Notes: generated from the letters alone by a model not told the origin. A stretch of DNA of 64,000 bases from Xenorhabdus cabanillasii (GCF_003386665.1 NZ_QTUB01000001.1:2170001-2234000); one strand, 5' to 3'; shown: positions 32,866 to 43,327, counted from the first letter of the stretch. Numbers and translations: made by a program.

Positions 32866-33402
32866 ATGAGTATTTTAAATCTTTGGCGACAATTTGGTAG
32901 GCGTTATTTTTGGTCTCACCTTTTACTGGGCATGGTTGCCACAGGAATCGGTGTGCCTCCTGCTCTGGCAAGTGTGACAGAAAATATTCTCCATACGAAT
33001 ACTTCATCCGCTCAGAGAAAACACAATCAAGTGCTTTCGTCATTTGAACATTTGTTCCAATTACAAAATTCTCGGTGTCAACCTTCTAATTACTTAAATT
33101 ATTGGCAGCAACATGCCGTCCGCAATGTCATTCGTCGGCTTTCTTTTGCTTTTTCCATTACTGAATTTGTCAGGAACGAAGAAGCAAAAGAAAGTATCCG
33201 AATTGCCATGCCATTCATGCAGCAGTTAATGCTGGATACGTTACATGCTATGCTGATACAAGCACCAACCCGATTTGAATCTGCGGTTGATGTTGCAGCT
33301 GTAGCGATAATCTCTTCTGACATCCATACACCAGCACTTTGGGTTGCTCAAATTCAAGGTATTCGGGCTGGGCCTGTGGCTAACCATAGATCTTTATCTT
33401 AA
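32866..33402 (+). CDS. secM: Secretion monitor SecM
   Basis: SecM is an exported peptide whose translation arrest adjusts secA expression to export capacity. The ATG at 32866 behind GAAGGG gives 178 residues (170 in E. coli); an upstream frame start at 32809 is not needed. A long signal sequence fills residues 1-36 (LLLGMVATGIGVPPALA before cleavage). The arrest sequence ALWVAQIQGIRAGP ends at Pro170, eight codons before the stop. Compared with the E. coli motif, the Phe 16 residues before the Pro is His and the Ile after Trp is Val. secA follows after 104 bases. Confidence 0.93.
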   Translation: MSILNLWRQFGRRYFWSHLLLGMVATGIGVPPALASVTENILHTNTSSAQRKHNQVLSSFEHLFQLQNSRCQPSNYLNYWQQHAVRNVIRRLSFAFSITEFVRNEEAKESIRIAMPFMQQLMLDTLHAMLIQAPTRFESAVDVAAVAIISSDIHTPALWVAQIQGIRAGPVANHRSLS

Positions 33403-33477
33403 TGCGTCTGTCTGATTTCTGAATGAATAGGGCAGTCATGAAATATTAGTCATAAAAGACACAATTGGTTGGCTACA
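33375..33477 (+). promoter_or_regulatory. Predicted secM-secA mRNA helix
   Basis: Bases 33375-33386 can pair over 12 bp, with two G-U pairs, with 33466-33477. The left arm begins at the last base of the arrest Pro170 codon and covers the next four codons. The right arm ends 16 bases before the secA ribosome site. A ribosome stalled at Pro170 would cover the left arm. This matches the known logic of E. coli secM-secA, but was found by eye. Confidence 0.45.
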
Positions 33478-33506
33478 ACTGTGGCCTTATCTGAGATGTA
33501 TTAATT

Positions 33507-36215
33507 ATGTTGATTAAATTACTTACTAAGATTTTTGGTAGCCGTAATGACCGTACCCTGCGTCGTTTGCGTAAAGTGGTTGATGTTATCAGTCGTATGG
33601 AGCCTGATTTTGAAAAGCTGTCAGATGAAGAGCTGAAAGCAAAAACTGATCAATTCCGTGCCCGACTCAAAGAAGGAGAATCACTGGATAAGATCCTGCC
33701 GGAAGCTTTTGCTACGGTTCGTGAAGCCAGTAAGCGTGTATTTGGTATGCGTCACTTTGATGTGCAATTGTTGGGCGGTATGGTACTCAATGAGCGCTGT
33801 ATTGCAGAGATGCGTACCGGTGAAGGTAAGACTCTGACAGCAACGCTGCCTGCTTATCTGAATGCGTTGAGTGGACGTGGTGTTCATGTTGTTACCGTGA
33901 ACGACTATCTGGCGCAACGTGATGCTGAAAATAACCGACCGTTGTTTGAATTTTTGGGTCTGAGTGTTGGCATTAATTTGCCGGGTATGCCGGCTCCGGC
34001 TAAACGCGCAGCCTATGCGGCAGATATCACTTATGGCACCAATAATGAATATGGTTTTGATTATCTGCGCGATAACATGGCATTTAGCCCGGAAGAGCGG
34101 GTGCAACGTAAATTGCATTATGCATTGGTGGATGAGGTTGACTCCATCCTAATCGATGAAGCCCGTACTCCGTTGATTATTTCCGGGCCAGCGGAAGACA
34201 GTTCTGAACTCTACATCAAAGTAGATAAGCTGATCCCTAAATTAATTCGTCAGGAGAAAGAAGATTCAGATACCTTTCAGGGAGAAGGTCATTTCTCTGT
34301 TGATGAAAAAACACGTCAGGTTAACCTTACCGAGCGAGGTCTGGTTCTGATTGAAGAACTTTTGGTGAATGCTAAGTTGATGGATGAAGGTGAGTCCTTA
34401 TATTCACCGACCAACATTATGCTGATGCACCATGTTACCGCCGCATTGCGTGCCCATGCTCTGTTTACCCGTGACGTGGACTATATTGTCAAGGACGGTG
34501 AAGTCATCATTGTTGATGAACATACTGGGCGTACTATGCAAGGACGTCGTTGGTCTGATGGTCTGCATCAGGCAGTGGAAGCCAAAGAGCGTGTTGAAAT
34601 TCAGAATGAAAACCAAACGCTGGCTTCCATTACATTCCAGAATTACTTCCGTCTGTATGAAAAATTGGCGGGTATGACAGGTACTGCTGATACTGAAGCT
34701 TTTGAATTCAGTTCTATTTACAAACTGGATACCATTGTTGTACCGACAAATCGTCCGATGATCCGTCAGGATTTACCTGATTTGGTTTATATGACTGAGG
34801 CGGAAAAAATTGATGCTATCATTGAAGATATCAAGGAGCGTACAAATAACGGTCAGCCGATATTGGTGGGGACTATCTCAATTGAGAAATCAGAGCTGGT
34901 TTCTAATGCACTGACCAAGGCAGGTATTGAGCATAACGTTCTGAATGCGAAATTCCATGCAATGGAAGCAGATATTATCGCACAGGCCGGACAGGCGGGT
35001 ACTGTAACCATCGCAACTAACATGGCAGGACGTGGTACAGATATCATGCTGGGAGGAAGCTGGCAGACAGAGGTTGCCAGGCTGGAAGAACCTACGGAAG
35101 AGAAAATCGAACAAATCAAAGCAGCATGGCAAGAGCGTCATGATGCAGTACTGGCAGCGGGTGGTTTGCATATTATTGGTACAGAGCGACATGAATCACG
35201 TCGTATTGATAATCAGCTGCGTGGTCGTGCCGGACGTCAGGGGGATGCGGGTTCTTCACGCTTTTACCTGTCAATGGAAGACTCTCTGATGCGTATCTTT
35301 GCTTCTGAGCGTGTTACAGGAATGATGCGCAAACTGGGTATGCAGCCGGGTGAAGCCATTGAACATCCATGGGTGACCAAAGCCATTGCAAATGCTCAGC
35401 GTAAAGTCGAAAGCCGTAACTTCGATATCCGTAAGCAATTGTTGGAATATGATGATGTTGCCAATGATCAACGCCGCGCGATTTATGCACAACGTAACGA
35501 TCTGCTCGATGTGAGCGATGTCAGCGAAACTATTTCCAGCATCCGTGAAGATGTTTTCAAAGTCACTATTGATGCTTATATTCCACCTCAATCTCTGGAA
35601 GAGATGTGGGATGTGGCTGGTTTGCAGGAACGTTTGGTCAATGACTTTGATTTGACTCTGCCTATTAAAGAGTGGCTGGATAAAGAGCCAGAGCTGCATG
35701 AAGAAACGTTGCGTGAGCGTATTCTTGAGCAGGCAATTGAAGTTTACAAACAGAAAGAAGAAATTGTCGGCACAGAAATGATGCGTAATTTTGAAAAAGG
35801 CATCATGTTGCAAACGCTGGACACATTGTGGAAAGAGCACCTGGCTGCGATGGATTATCTGCGTCAAGGTATTCACCTACGTGGCTATGCGCAGAAAGAT
35901 CCAAAACAGGAGTATAAGCGCGAATCCTTCGCTATGTTTGCCAATATGCTGGAATCATTGAAATACGAAGTGATCAGCACCTTGAGCAAAGTTCAGGTCA
36001 GAATGCCAGAAGAAGTGGAAGCACTTGAGCAGCAGCGTCGTGCGGAAGCAGAACGTCTGGCAAGACAACAGCATTTAAGCCATGAAATTGAGCAAGGTGC
36101 TTTGATGTCAGAAGCCGAAGCACAAATGGCAAGCGGTATCCGTAAAGTCGGACGTAATGATCCTTGCCCATGTGGTTCAGGTAAAAAATATAAACATTGT
36201 CACGGTCGTTTATAA
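33507..36215 (+). CDS. secA: Preprotein translocase ATPase SecA
   Basis: SecA drives Sec-dependent proteins through SecYEG with ATP. The 902-residue product (901 in E. coli) has Walker [18 protein letters not shown] near residue 102, Walker B with [17 protein letters not shown] near 207, and motif VI near 570-580 ([20 protein letters not shown]). The C-terminal zinc site [14 protein letters not shown] binds SecB. Its ribosome site is GAGATG, in a spacer controlled by secM. Confidence 0.99.
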   Translation: MLIKLLTKIFGSRNDRTLRRLRKVVDVISRMEPDFEKLSDEELKAKTDQFRARLKEGESLDKILPEAFATVREASKRVFGMRHFDVQLLGGMVLNERCIAEMRTGEGKTLTATLPAYLNALSGRGVHVVTVNDYLAQRDAENNRPLFEFLGLSVGINLPGMPAPAKRAAYAADITYGTNNEYGFDYLRDNMAFSPEERVQRKLHYALVDEVDSILIDEARTPLIISGPAEDSSELYIKVDKLIPKLIRQEKEDSDTFQGEGHFSVDEKTRQVNLTERGLVLIEELLVNAKLMDEGESLYSPTNIMLMHHVTAALRAHALFTRDVDYIVKDGEVIIVDEHTGRTMQGRRWSDGLHQAVEAKERVEIQNENQTLASITFQNYFRLYEKLAGMTGTADTEAFEFSSIYKLDTIVVPTNRPMIRQDLPDLVYMTEAEKIDAIIEDIKERTNNGQPILVGTISIEKSELVSNALTKAGIEHNVLNAKFHAMEADIIAQAGQAGTVTIATNMAGRGTDIMLGGSWQTEVARLEEPTEEKIEQIKAAWQERHDAVLAAGGLHIIGTERHESRRIDNQLRGRAGRQGDAGSSRFYLSMEDSLMRIFASERVTGMMRKLGMQPGEAIEHPWVTKAIANAQRKVESRNFDIRKQLLEYDDVANDQRRAIYAQRNDLLDVSDVSETISSIREDVFKVTIDAYIPPQSLEEMWDVAGLQERLVNDFDLTLPIKEWLDKEPELHEETLRERILEQAIEVYKQKEEIVGTEMMRNFEKGIMLQTLDTLWKEHLAAMDYLRQGIHLRGYAQKDPKQEYKRESFAMFANMLESLKYEVISTLSKVQVRMPEEVEALEQQRRAEAERLARQQHLSHEIEQGALMSEAEAQMASGIRKVGRNDPCPCGSGKKYKHCHGRL

Positions 36216-36233
36216 TTAAAATTAGTCATATAA

Positions 36234-36258
36234 AGCCAGCGATAATTTATCGCTGGCT
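36234..36258. terminator. Terminator between secA and the ABC-F gene
   Basis: The stem AGCCAGCGATAA / TTATCGCTGGCT at 36234-36258 is perfect and lies between two convergent genes, so it can serve both. Confidence 0.8.
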
Positions 36259-36279
36259 ACTTTGCCCAACTCTAAGAAC

Positions 36280-37869
36280 TTATTTCTCCAGTACCAGTTC
36301 CTGCATATTGCCAACACTCTCAAGAAATTGGTCATCATGGGAAATCAAGACCATGGCACCAGTATAATCATGCAGTGCCTGTTGAAGTAACTCTCGTGAT
36401 TCGATATCCAGGTGATTATCCGGTTCATCCAACAGCAGTAAGGCTGGCGCAGAAGGCCCACAAAATAGGCAAGCAAGAGCTACCTTAAGTTGTTCACCTC
36501 CGCTCAGATAACTGACAGGTTTTAACGCCTCTTCTCCACGCATACGTAGTTGTGCCAGCCGAGTACGGTAACGATCTTCAGTCCAGCCTGGTGACTGTAA
36601 TTGAAAGTTATACAGAGCTGACTGTGTCTTATCCAGAAATGAAAAGTGCTGATCCATCAGACTACATGAAGAGGTTACGCGGCAAATACCTTTTATTGGC
36701 GCCAATAGCCCTGCCATTACCTTTAATAAGGTGGATTTTCCGCTACCATTTTTGCCAGTAATAGCGAGACGATCATCATTATTTATGGTTAAACTAATAG
36801 GGGAGCCGGAGCCAAAGGGCAAAATGACATCTTGTAAATAAAGCAACGGAGAAGTTGCTGCTTGTGGCATTGCAACAGCGATTGACAGCGGATCAATAAC
36901 TTCAAGTTTTGCACTGGCTTCTGTAGCTAATGAAGAGCTGCGTTGCAATCTCTCTTCGTTCTGTTTTGCTATCCGTGATAACGTGACTTCTGAGCGTCCA
37001 AGTGAGTGATCAAGAAGAAGTTTAGCCTGGTTGGCCTTTTCCCTGCGTTGCTTACCCTGACTTTGCCTTTTATCGGTTTTTTCCCGATCTCTTTGCTTAT
37101 CGCGCAAAGCTTGTTTGAGGTTTTTTCTGGTCTGATCAACATCACGTTGTATACCCAACCGTAGCTGTTTTTTACTCTCCTGCCATGTTTCCCAGCCCCC
37201 GGTACTACGGGACAATCCTAACCCACTGAGTTCATAAACAACCGACACATGCTGCAATAGCTTAGTGTCATGTGTCACCAGCAAAATACCGCCATTGAAT
37301 GTTGTCAGCCACTGAGCTAACCAAAGGCGCCCTTGTCGATCAAGATGGTTACTTGGTTCATCCAGGATCATAAAACCCACTCCTCGTCTTTTAAGTGCCA
37401 ACAACCGAAGACGAGTTTGTTCTCCTCCACTCAGTGAGTCGAAAGGCTGGTTTAATATCTCCGGGGCCAATTCACCTTCTGCCAGTAAGGATTCGATCTG
37501 AAATTGCCAATCCCAATTTCCCTCCATAATGTCAAAATCAACCGTTTCACCAGTGCCAGCGAGGATGCGTTCATTAGCATTTATAATATTAGTCAGCCCG
37601 AGCATATCTCCAGCGTTGCCGGTGAAAGCGGACAGGCCTTGTGACAAATAACCGACATCACAAAAATGTTTTACACTGCCTTCTGAAGGCGGGATCTGTT
37701 GTGCCAATATTGATGCTAACCAAGATTTGCCAATACCATTACGGCCCACTAAAGCGTGTTGTTCTGTATGCAAAAAAATATCAATATCAGAAAATAATGG
37801 ATTGATTTCACCAGAAAATTGATAGGTTATTTGTCTTGCTTCGATTAATGGTTGATCTTCATATTGCAT
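36280..37869 (-). CDS. ABC-F family ATPase
   Basis: ABC-F proteins act on the ribosome rather than in transport; members include translation factors and antibiotic-protection proteins. The 529-residue product has two ABC domains and no membrane segments. Domain 1 has Walker A GRNGIGKS (residues 42-49), signature LSGGEQ near 145 and Walker B MILDEPSNHLD near 170. A basic, Lys/Arg-rich coiled linker lies near 235-300. Domain 2 has GKNGSGKS near 370, LSGGEQ near 455 and LLLLDEPDNHLD near 480. It lies between secA and mutT, which are neighbours in E. coli, on the opposite strand. Its subfamily was not determined. Confidence 0.85.
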   Translation of the reverse strand: MQYEDQPLIEARQITYQFSGEINPLFSDIDIFLHTEQHALVGRNGIGKSWLASILAQQIPPSEGSVKHFCDVGYLSQGLSAFTGNAGDMLGLTNIINANERILAGTGETVDFDIMEGNWDWQFQIESLLAEGELAPEILNQPFDSLSGGEQTRLRLLALKRRGVGFMILDEPSNHLDRQGRLWLAQWLTTFNGGILLVTHDTKLLQHVSVVYELSGLGLSRSTGGWETWQESKKQLRLGIQRDVDQTRKNLKQALRDKQRDREKTDKRQSQGKQRREKANQAKLLLDHSLGRSEVTLSRIAKQNEERLQRSSSLATEASAKLEVIDPLSIAVAMPQAATSPLLYLQDVILPFGSGSPISLTINNDDRLAITGKNGSGKSTLLKVMAGLLAPIKGICRVTSSCSLMDQHFSFLDKTQSALYNFQLQSPGWTEDRYRTRLAQLRMRGEEALKPVSYLSGGEQLKVALACLFCGPSAPALLLLDEPDNHLDIESRELLQQALHDYTGAMVLISHDDQFLESVGNMQELVLEK

Positions 37870-38209
37870 GAATGATTCTTCCTCAATCTTTAAGATGTAA
37901 GATGCTTATTTTTATTATTAGGCAGAGCCTTATTTGCAATTTTTTTCTGTTCATTTCCCAAGTTACCTTACAGTTGTATTTTATTATTATTGTATTTAAA
38001 TCAAATAACTAACTATAAATGTGCAGTAGTTGCCACTATGATGTAATTCGAAATCTGTTGAGTGTCTGTATACATAATACTCTCTTATCTGTGGAGGGTT
38101 TGGTAAAAAGAGGTAAGAAGTGACGCAGATCTCGTGATATTAATCCTGTGTTTTTCTTGCAAGGCTGTTTTATTATGGTTTGTAAGAAAGACTATTCTGG
38201 AAAAGAATT
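37870..38209. other. AT-rich spacer between the ABC-F gene and mutT
   Basis: No gene is seen in 340 bases. It holds the ribosome site of the minus-strand ABC-F gene (GAGGAAG) and presumably both promoters; the A/T-rich stretch 37975-38045 is the likely place. A 72-codon frame at 38148-38366 runs over the mutT start and is not credited. Confidence 0.4.
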
Positions 38210-38605
38210 ATGGAAAAAAAACATCTGCATATTGCGGCAGGAATTATTAAAAATAGCAATGATGAAATTTTTATCACCCAACGCCGTGCTGATTCACACA
38301 TGGGGGGATTTTGGGAGTTTCCAGGCGGGAAACTTGAACAGGGAGAAATACCAGAACAGGCTTTGATCAGGGAATTAAAAGAGGAAGTTGGTATCACGGT
38401 AACTCATTGTGAATTGCTGGAAACTATCACACATGAATTCTCGGACAGAAGTATTACCCTTTACTTTTATTTGGTTGACCAATGGAAGAATGAGCCATTT
38501 GGTAAAGAGGGGCAGCCTTATCGTTGGATCCCAAAAAATGAATTAACTGCTGATGAATTTCCACCAGCAAACCGCAGCATCGTCAATCTATTAACTAAAG
38601 GTTGA
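38210..38605 (+). CDS. mutT: 8-oxo-dGTP diphosphatase MutT
   Basis: MutT hydrolyses 8-oxo-dGTP and prevents A:T to C:G changes. The 131-residue product (129 in E. coli) has the Nudix box GKLEQGEIPEQALIRELKEE near residues 39-58, followed by VGI. Near it are the family segments RRADSHMGGFWEFPGG. A hairpin terminator follows about 15 bases after the stop. As in E. coli it lies downstream of secA, here with one gene in between. Confidence 0.96.
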   Translation: MEKKHLHIAAGIIKNSNDEIFITQRRADSHMGGFWEFPGGKLEQGEIPEQALIRELKEEVGITVTHCELLETITHEFSDRSITLYFYLVDQWKNEPFGKEGQPYRWIPKNELTADEFPPANRSIVNLLTKG

Positions 38606-38619
38606 ACTAACTGAAGCAG

Positions 38620-38665
38620 ATATCGCGGTAGTGCCAGATGATTCGATACTACCGTGATATATTTT
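38620..38665 (+). terminator. mutT terminator
   Basis: The arms at 38620-38632 and 38648-38660 form a 13-bp stem with one or two non-standard pairs and are followed by T-rich sequence. It is convergent with yacG and may serve both. Confidence 0.7.
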
Positions 38666-38718
38666 AGCGAAAAGCACCGTAAACTCTCGCCCAATGCAGG
38701 CGGGAATATAAAATATGA

Positions 38719-38916
38719 TTACTGATCAGGTTGTTCACTCCAGCCATCATTTTCTGTGCTGTCACCCTGGCTGAGGATTTTCTTTTCTTCATTAGCCCAC
38801 TCGCCCAAGTCAATTAACTGACAACGTTTACTGCAAAATGGGCGGTGAGGACTGATTTCACCCCATATGATTGTCTTGCCGCATGTCGGGCATGCGACAG
38901 TCAATACTTCAGACAT
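38719..38916 (-). CDS. yacG: DNA gyrase inhibitor YacG, zinc protein
   Basis: YacG is a small zinc-binding protein that inhibits DNA gyrase in vitro in E. coli. The 65-residue product (same length as E. coli) has the zinc ligands CPTCGK near residue 9 and FCSKRC near 28. The tail is acidic. It is the last gene of coaE-zapD-yacG, starting 33 bases after zapD ends. Confidence 0.94.
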   Translation of the reverse strand: MSEVLTVACPTCGKTIIWGEISPHRPFCSKRCQLIDLGEWANEEKKILSQGDSTENDGWSEQPDQ

Positions 38917-38949
38917 TTTAGTTCTCTCCTGCTTAGTTTGATAATTATA

Positions 38950-39708
38950 TTAACAGCAGGCCAATTCAAATGACAGATGCGTAGGCACAGTACCATTTTC
39001 ACTATCCATTGGTAAGAAACGGATAGCAAAACGGGTTTTGTGGCCGGAGATTTGTGGATAAATCAGTGAGTTCAGCACAATATCTAATTTTAATCTCAAT
39101 AGATCTGCCTCATCAGCGTTTCCTTGATAGAAACCGTTATGACTGATTTGTGCAGAGAACATCGTTGAGTGGCGTATCAACCCCAGAATACTTTCTAATG
39201 CTTGTTTTAATGGTAACAAACTGTTCAGCCAGGATTTAACTGTTTCATCCCGGATAGATTGTGGCAGATGCAGCCACAGATGTAATGTCGGTAAGTCAAA
39301 ACTGCAACATCCTCCTGGGATGCTGAGCCGTTGACGCACCATGCTGATGATACGATCTTCTTTGATTTGCTGGCTAAGGCGCGGAGCATGATGTAATGCG
39401 ATGCTCCGCTCTTTTAGCTGTTCTAATAGTTTGTGAATCATAGGCGTGTCCACATTAGGTGCACTGAGCCATTGTTTTAATTTTATTTGTTGACGATCCA
39501 GTTCCTTTAATAATTCAGAGCGTACTTCACCACGTTCCAATATCTCAATTAATTCAGCAATCGTACGAAAAAATGCGAGACTGTTTGCTTGTGAATTCAG
39601 ATGACACTGTTTTTCTAGTTGTTGTAGTGAAGATTCAATCCTCAACCATGAACGCATTTTCTCATTTAGTGGGTGTTCAAAAATAATAGTGGAGGTTGTA
39701 TCACTCAT
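38950..39708 (-). CDS. zapD: Cell division regulator ZapD
   Basis: ZapD (YacF) binds the FtsZ C-terminal tail and bundles its filaments. The 252-residue product (247 in E. coli) keeps family features: [18 protein letters not shown] at residues 8-25, [15 protein letters not shown] near 143, and [11 protein letters not shown] near 225. It starts within the last codons of coaE (8-base overlap), so the two are translationally coupled. It is mostly alpha at the N terminus and beta at the C terminus. Confidence 0.95.
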   Translation of the reverse strand: MSDTTSTIIFEHPLNEKMRSWLRIESSLQQLEKQCHLNSQANSLAFFRTIAELIEILERGEVRSELLKELDRQQIKLKQWLSAPNVDTPMIHKLLEQLKERSIALHHAPRLSQQIKEDRIISMVRQRLSIPGGCCSFDLPTLHLWLHLPQSIRDETVKSWLNSLLPLKQALESILGLIRHSTMFSAQISHNGFYQGNADEADLLRLKLDIVLNSLIYPQISGHKTRFAIRFLPMDSENGTVPTHLSFELACC

Positions 39709-40324
39709 TACGTTCTTCCTGTCTAACTAATTCTGCTTGTTTCAAATATTTTTGATGTAATCCGATTATACGTACAGCGAGATCTTGCTCTTTTTGATCG
39801 TTAAGTATGACATCATCCGCCTTTTCCAGACGTTCTTGACGACTGGCTTGCGCAGACAGAATATTTTCAACTTGTTCACGGCTGACGCCATCACGTGTAA
39901 TTGTCCGGCTGATTTGTATCTCAGGAGGAACATCAACAACCAAGATACGGTCAGCCAAGTGTGTTAAGTTGTTTTCTATTAACAGAGGAACGACCCAAAT
40001 AACATAAGGATAACTGACCTGATTTAATTGCCGTTGTGTTTCTGCATGTATTAGTGGATGAAGAAATGAGTTGAGCCATTGTTTTTCTTCTGGTGCTGAG
40101 AAAATCTTCTGACGTAGCGCGGCGCGGTTTAAACTGCTATCTGGTAATAAGATGTCGGAGCCAAAGTGTTCTGAGATTGCTTGTAATGCGGGAGAGCCAG
40201 GAGTAACAACCTCTCTGGCAATAATATCTGCATCAACAAGCGGAACACCAAGGGATGAAAATACATTAGAGATAGTCGTCTTACCGCTACCAATTCCACC
40301 TGTGAGTGCAACAATATAATTCAT
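39701..40324 (-). CDS. coaE: Dephospho-CoA kinase CoaE
   Basis: CoaE phosphorylates the 3'-hydroxyl of dephospho-CoA, the last step of CoA synthesis. The ATG at 40324-40322 gives [20 protein letters not shown] with Walker A at residues 9-16, and 207 residues (206 in E. coli). A longer frame with an upstream ATG at 40399 would add 25 residues and is not supported. [12 protein letters not shown] follows near 35. It is the first gene of the coaE-zapD-yacG set. Confidence 0.96.
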   Translation of the reverse strand: MNYIVALTGGIGSGKTTISNVFSSLGVPLVDADIIAREVVTPGSPALQAISEHFGSDILLPDSSLNRAALRQKIFSAPEEKQWLNSFLHPLIHAETQRQLNQVSYPYVIWVVPLLIENNLTHLADRILVVDVPPEIQISRTITRDGVSREQVENILSAQASRQERLEKADDVILNDQKEQDLAVRIIGLHQKYLKQAELVRQEERNE

Positions 40325-40458
40325 TCTATCCCTTAAAAGATTTCTGATAGCATATACAAATTGTAACTCAAGGGATGCACATGGGCTATAAACAAACATG
40401 TATAATTCCAGTTTTTACAACCCTTGAGAAAAATAATGAAAATATGCAATTTAAGCTG
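40325..40458. other. coaE-hofC interval, guaC absent
   Basis: These 134 bases hold no gene. In E. coli the GMP reductase gene guaC lies exactly here. No remnant of it is visible. Confidence 0.6.
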
Positions 40459-41658
40459 TTACGCCAGAATAGTACCTAATTGAAAGATAGGCAGGTACAT
40501 GGCGAGTAGTAGTAAGCCAACAATCATCGCCATAATCAGCATTAATACAGGTTCAAGTAATTGAATTAATTTATCAGCACAGTTGATAAATTGTTCTTGA
40601 TACCATAACGCTAGATTACTCAAAAATATGTCAAGTTCACCTGATTCTTCACCAATTATGACAAATTGTTTACATAATGGTGGAAAACAGTCTTCGCTTT
40701 TCAAGGCACTACTCATTGGTATCCCTTGCTGAATCTGTCTGTGAAGGCTTTTTATTCCCGCTATAAATAAAGGATGGTGTGTTGCATTCAGTGCACATTC
40801 CAGACCGCTGGTTAAGGTCAAACCTGCTTTCTGTGTCATAAACAGAATATGGAATATTTGGCTGGTATGTTGGTAGATTGTGAGTTTTCTGAAAAGAGGT
40901 AGCTTCAGAAGAAGCATTTTTTCCTTTGAATGCAACACTGGGAACCGAAAACGTATCCAGGAATAGAGGCTTACCAATATTAATATCGTTGTTAAAAGTA
41001 GCATACCTCGGTTGGTCAGAAAGTCAGATGCTGACAAAACTCCCTGTGTTAATAAAGGAAGTGAGGCATCAAATGCAGAATATACCTGTTTGAATTCGGG
41101 CAGGACAACAATTAACATTAACAAAATAACAAGTACTGTGATAAAGGCGACTATCGAAGGATAGCGATACGCTTTTTGGATCTTTTTATGTAGTATATTT
41201 TGTTGTTCTAATCTATTAATGAGTAGTTGGCAGCAGGTTTCAAGTTGGCCCGTTTGCTCTCCTACTGCGATAATTTGGCAAAATAAGCGAGAAAATAATC
41301 GAGGATAGTGTTGCAATGCGGTGGAAAATGATTCTCCTTGGCTGATTTTTTGAATAAGATCTGTCAATACACATCGCCAAATGATGTTTTTGCATTCTTG
41401 CAATAGGATAGTCAGCCCTTGCAATAAAGGGATACCTGATGTCAGTAATGTATTTAGTTGATGGATGAAATGCAGACGATAAGCAATCTCCTTTTCACTG
41501 TAATAAATAAATTTTTTACATTTTATCGTATAAGGTTGCAAATCAAGTTGGCTCAAATACTGGAAAATAGAGTGTCTATTTCGGCCAATACTTTCTCCTC
41601 TTATAATATTTCCTTTTTTATTAACCGCTTGCCATTGATAAATATATTCCATTTTCAT
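40459..41658 (-). CDS. hofC: Type IV pilus/type II secretion inner membrane protein HofC (PilC/GspF family)
   Basis: HofC is the polytopic platform protein of the type IV pilus assembly system. The 399-residue product has the GspF fold: two repeated helical domains (HQLNTLLTSGIPLLQGL near residue 65, and HILFMTQKAGLTLTSGLECA near 270). Membrane segments lie near 170-195, 212-235 and at the C terminus (LIMAMIVGLLLLAMYLPIF). Its start overlaps the end of hofB by four bases. It is the last gene of ppdD-hofB-hofC. Confidence 0.9.
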   Translation of the reverse strand: MKMEYIYQWQAVNKKGNIIRGESIGRNRHSIFQYLSQLDLQPYTIKCKKFIYYSEKEIAYRLHFIHQLNTLLTSGIPLLQGLTILLQECKNIIWRCVLTDLIQKISQGESFSTALQHYPRLFSRLFCQIIAVGEQTGQLETCCQLLINRLEQQNILHKKIQKAYRYPSIVAFITVLVILLMLIVVLPEFKQVYSAFDASLPLLTQGVLSASDFLTNRGMLLLTTILILVSLYSWIRFRFPVLHSKEKMLLLKLPLFRKLTIYQHTSQIFHILFMTQKAGLTLTSGLECALNATHHPLFIAGIKSLHRQIQQGIPMSSALKSEDCFPPLCKQFVIIGEESGELDIFLSNLALWYQEQFINCADKLIQLLEPVLMLIMAMIVGLLLLAMYLPIFQLGTILA

Positions 41659-43196
41659 TCTGTACTCTCTGCCTTGATATCTATTGGATATGTTTCTTGT
41701 CCTGTAATTTGATAAATCTCTTCCAGTGTCGTTGTGCCTTGTTCTACTAATTCCAATCCGGCAGAGAAAAGAGTTGCTTGCTGTTGTAGGATGGGCAAAC
41801 AGGGAAATTTGTCAGAAGATTTTTCTGATAGAGCTTGCTGGAATTCAGGCTTGATTTCGAGAAATTCATAGATGGCTGTCCTGCCATAATAACCAGAAAA
41901 ACAGTGTTCACAGCCGACTGCCATCCATTGCTGCACAGTAATTTGTTGTTTTATCTCTCTGTTTTCAAAATGTATGATCGTAGGTTCTTCCGTTTTTTGC
42001 CGACAATGGGGGCAAAGTTTGCGAACTAACCGTTGGGCAATAATTAATTTTACACATGATGCAGTGGTATAGCCTGGAACCCCAAGATTTTGCAGGCGAT
42101 ATAGTGTGTCTATTGTGGAATTCGTATGCAGGGTGGATAAAACCAGATGACCTGTTTGAGCGGCTTTCATCGATATTTCAGCCGTTTCGTTATCACGAAT
42201 TTCACCAACCATGATGATATCAGGATCTTGCCGTAGTAATGCCCGCAAAACCTTAGCGAAATCGAGTCCAATTTTGTTATTTACCTGAGTTTGGTTGATG
42301 CCCGTTAAAGGAATTTCTACCGGATCTTCAACACTACAGATATTCTTCTTCACTTGATTTAAATATTTCAGGCAACTATACAATGTGACAGTTTTACCGC
42401 TTCCTGTCGGGCCTGTGACTACTATCATTCCCTGTGGTATACGAAGTTTCTGTTTTAAAAGTTGTAACTGGGACTCAGATAGACCGAGTTGTTCCAATGA
42501 TAATTGGTGTATGGTGTTTAAAATTCGCAGAACAATTTTTTCTCCATACAACGTTGGTAATGTGGATATGCGTATTGCATAACTGGTTTTGTGATCATTC
42601 CAGTCAAATTGCCCATCTTGTGGTTGGCGTTTTTCAGCGATATTAAGTTTTGCCATGATTTTTAAGCGGGCAGGAATACCCGCATTCATTTGAGAAGAGG
42701 GTGATGACATAGAATGCAACACACCATCAACTCGAATACGTATCCGATAGTTGTATTGAGAAGGTTCAAAATGAATATCTGATGCTCTTTTCTGTATAGA
42801 GATTGAGATTGTCTGATTAATTAGTTGTATGACAGGAGTATCAATATTTTCGGTATAACTATCATTCAATTGTGCATCATTATGATTATTGTTTGGAATA
42901 CTTAATTTTTCTATTTGATAGGTTTCTGTTTCATCATTTTCAGCACAGTAACTTTCTGTACAAGGTATAAATGACCCTTCTTGTGTCAACATGGATTCAA
43001 TTTTAGCTTTTGGCCAAATATCAAAATCAATTGTTGCACCGGAAATAAAACGTAGTGAAGAAATGAACTCTTCGTTAGGGGATTGGCTACAGGCAATAGT
43101 TATGGAATAATCATCCCTTTTTATAATAATTGCCTGATGTTTTTGGCAGAGCTCTTTGATTTTTCTTTCAATTAAAATATTTTCCGTATTTTTCAT
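41655..43196 (-). CDS. hofB: Type IV pilus assembly ATPase HofB (GspE/PilB family)
   Basis: HofB is the hexameric ATPase that powers pilus assembly. The 513-residue product (461 in E. coli) has the GspE motifs in order: VTGPTGSGKTVTLYSCL near residue 260 (Walker A), the Asp box near 285 (CSVEDPVEIPLTGINQTQ), Walker B LLRQDPDIIMVGEIRD near 325, and the His box LSTLHTNSTIDTL near 360. The zinc-type tetracysteine CPHC...CEHC is present near 405-440. It overlaps hofC, and ppdD lies 131 bases before its start. Confidence 0.93.
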   Translation of the reverse strand: MKNTENILIERKIKELCQKHQAIIIKRDDYSITIACSQSPNEEFISSLRFISGATIDFDIWPKAKIESMLTQEGSFIPCTESYCAENDETETYQIEKLSIPNNNHNDAQLNDSYTENIDTPVIQLINQTISISIQKRASDIHFEPSQYNYRIRIRVDGVLHSMSSPSSQMNAGIPARLKIMAKLNIAEKRQPQDGQFDWNDHKTSYAIRISTLPTLYGEKIVLRILNTIHQLSLEQLGLSESQLQLLKQKLRIPQGMIVVTGPTGSGKTVTLYSCLKYLNQVKKNICSVEDPVEIPLTGINQTQVNNKIGLDFAKVLRALLRQDPDIIMVGEIRDNETAEISMKAAQTGHLVLSTLHTNSTIDTLYRLQNLGVPGYTTASCVKLIIAQRLVRKLCPHCRQKTEEPTIIHFENREIKQQITVQQWMAVGCEHCFSGYYGRTAIYEFLEIKPEFQQALSEKSSDKFPCLPILQQQATLFSAGLELVEQGTTTLEEIYQITGQETYPIDIKAESTE

Positions 43197-43327
43197 TTAT
43201 TAAATTCCTTTGTTATTGCAATGGATTAATGGTTTTTTCCAAATAGTACCTTGGAAAGATACTATTTTTCTATAAGAATGCTTTGTTATAATTTGCAATT
43301 ATTAACTAATGATTAAATTAATAACTT

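Noticed and set aside
35271..35876. Minus-strand 201-codon frame inside secA
   Set aside because: Shadow of secA; no family motif and no ribosome site.
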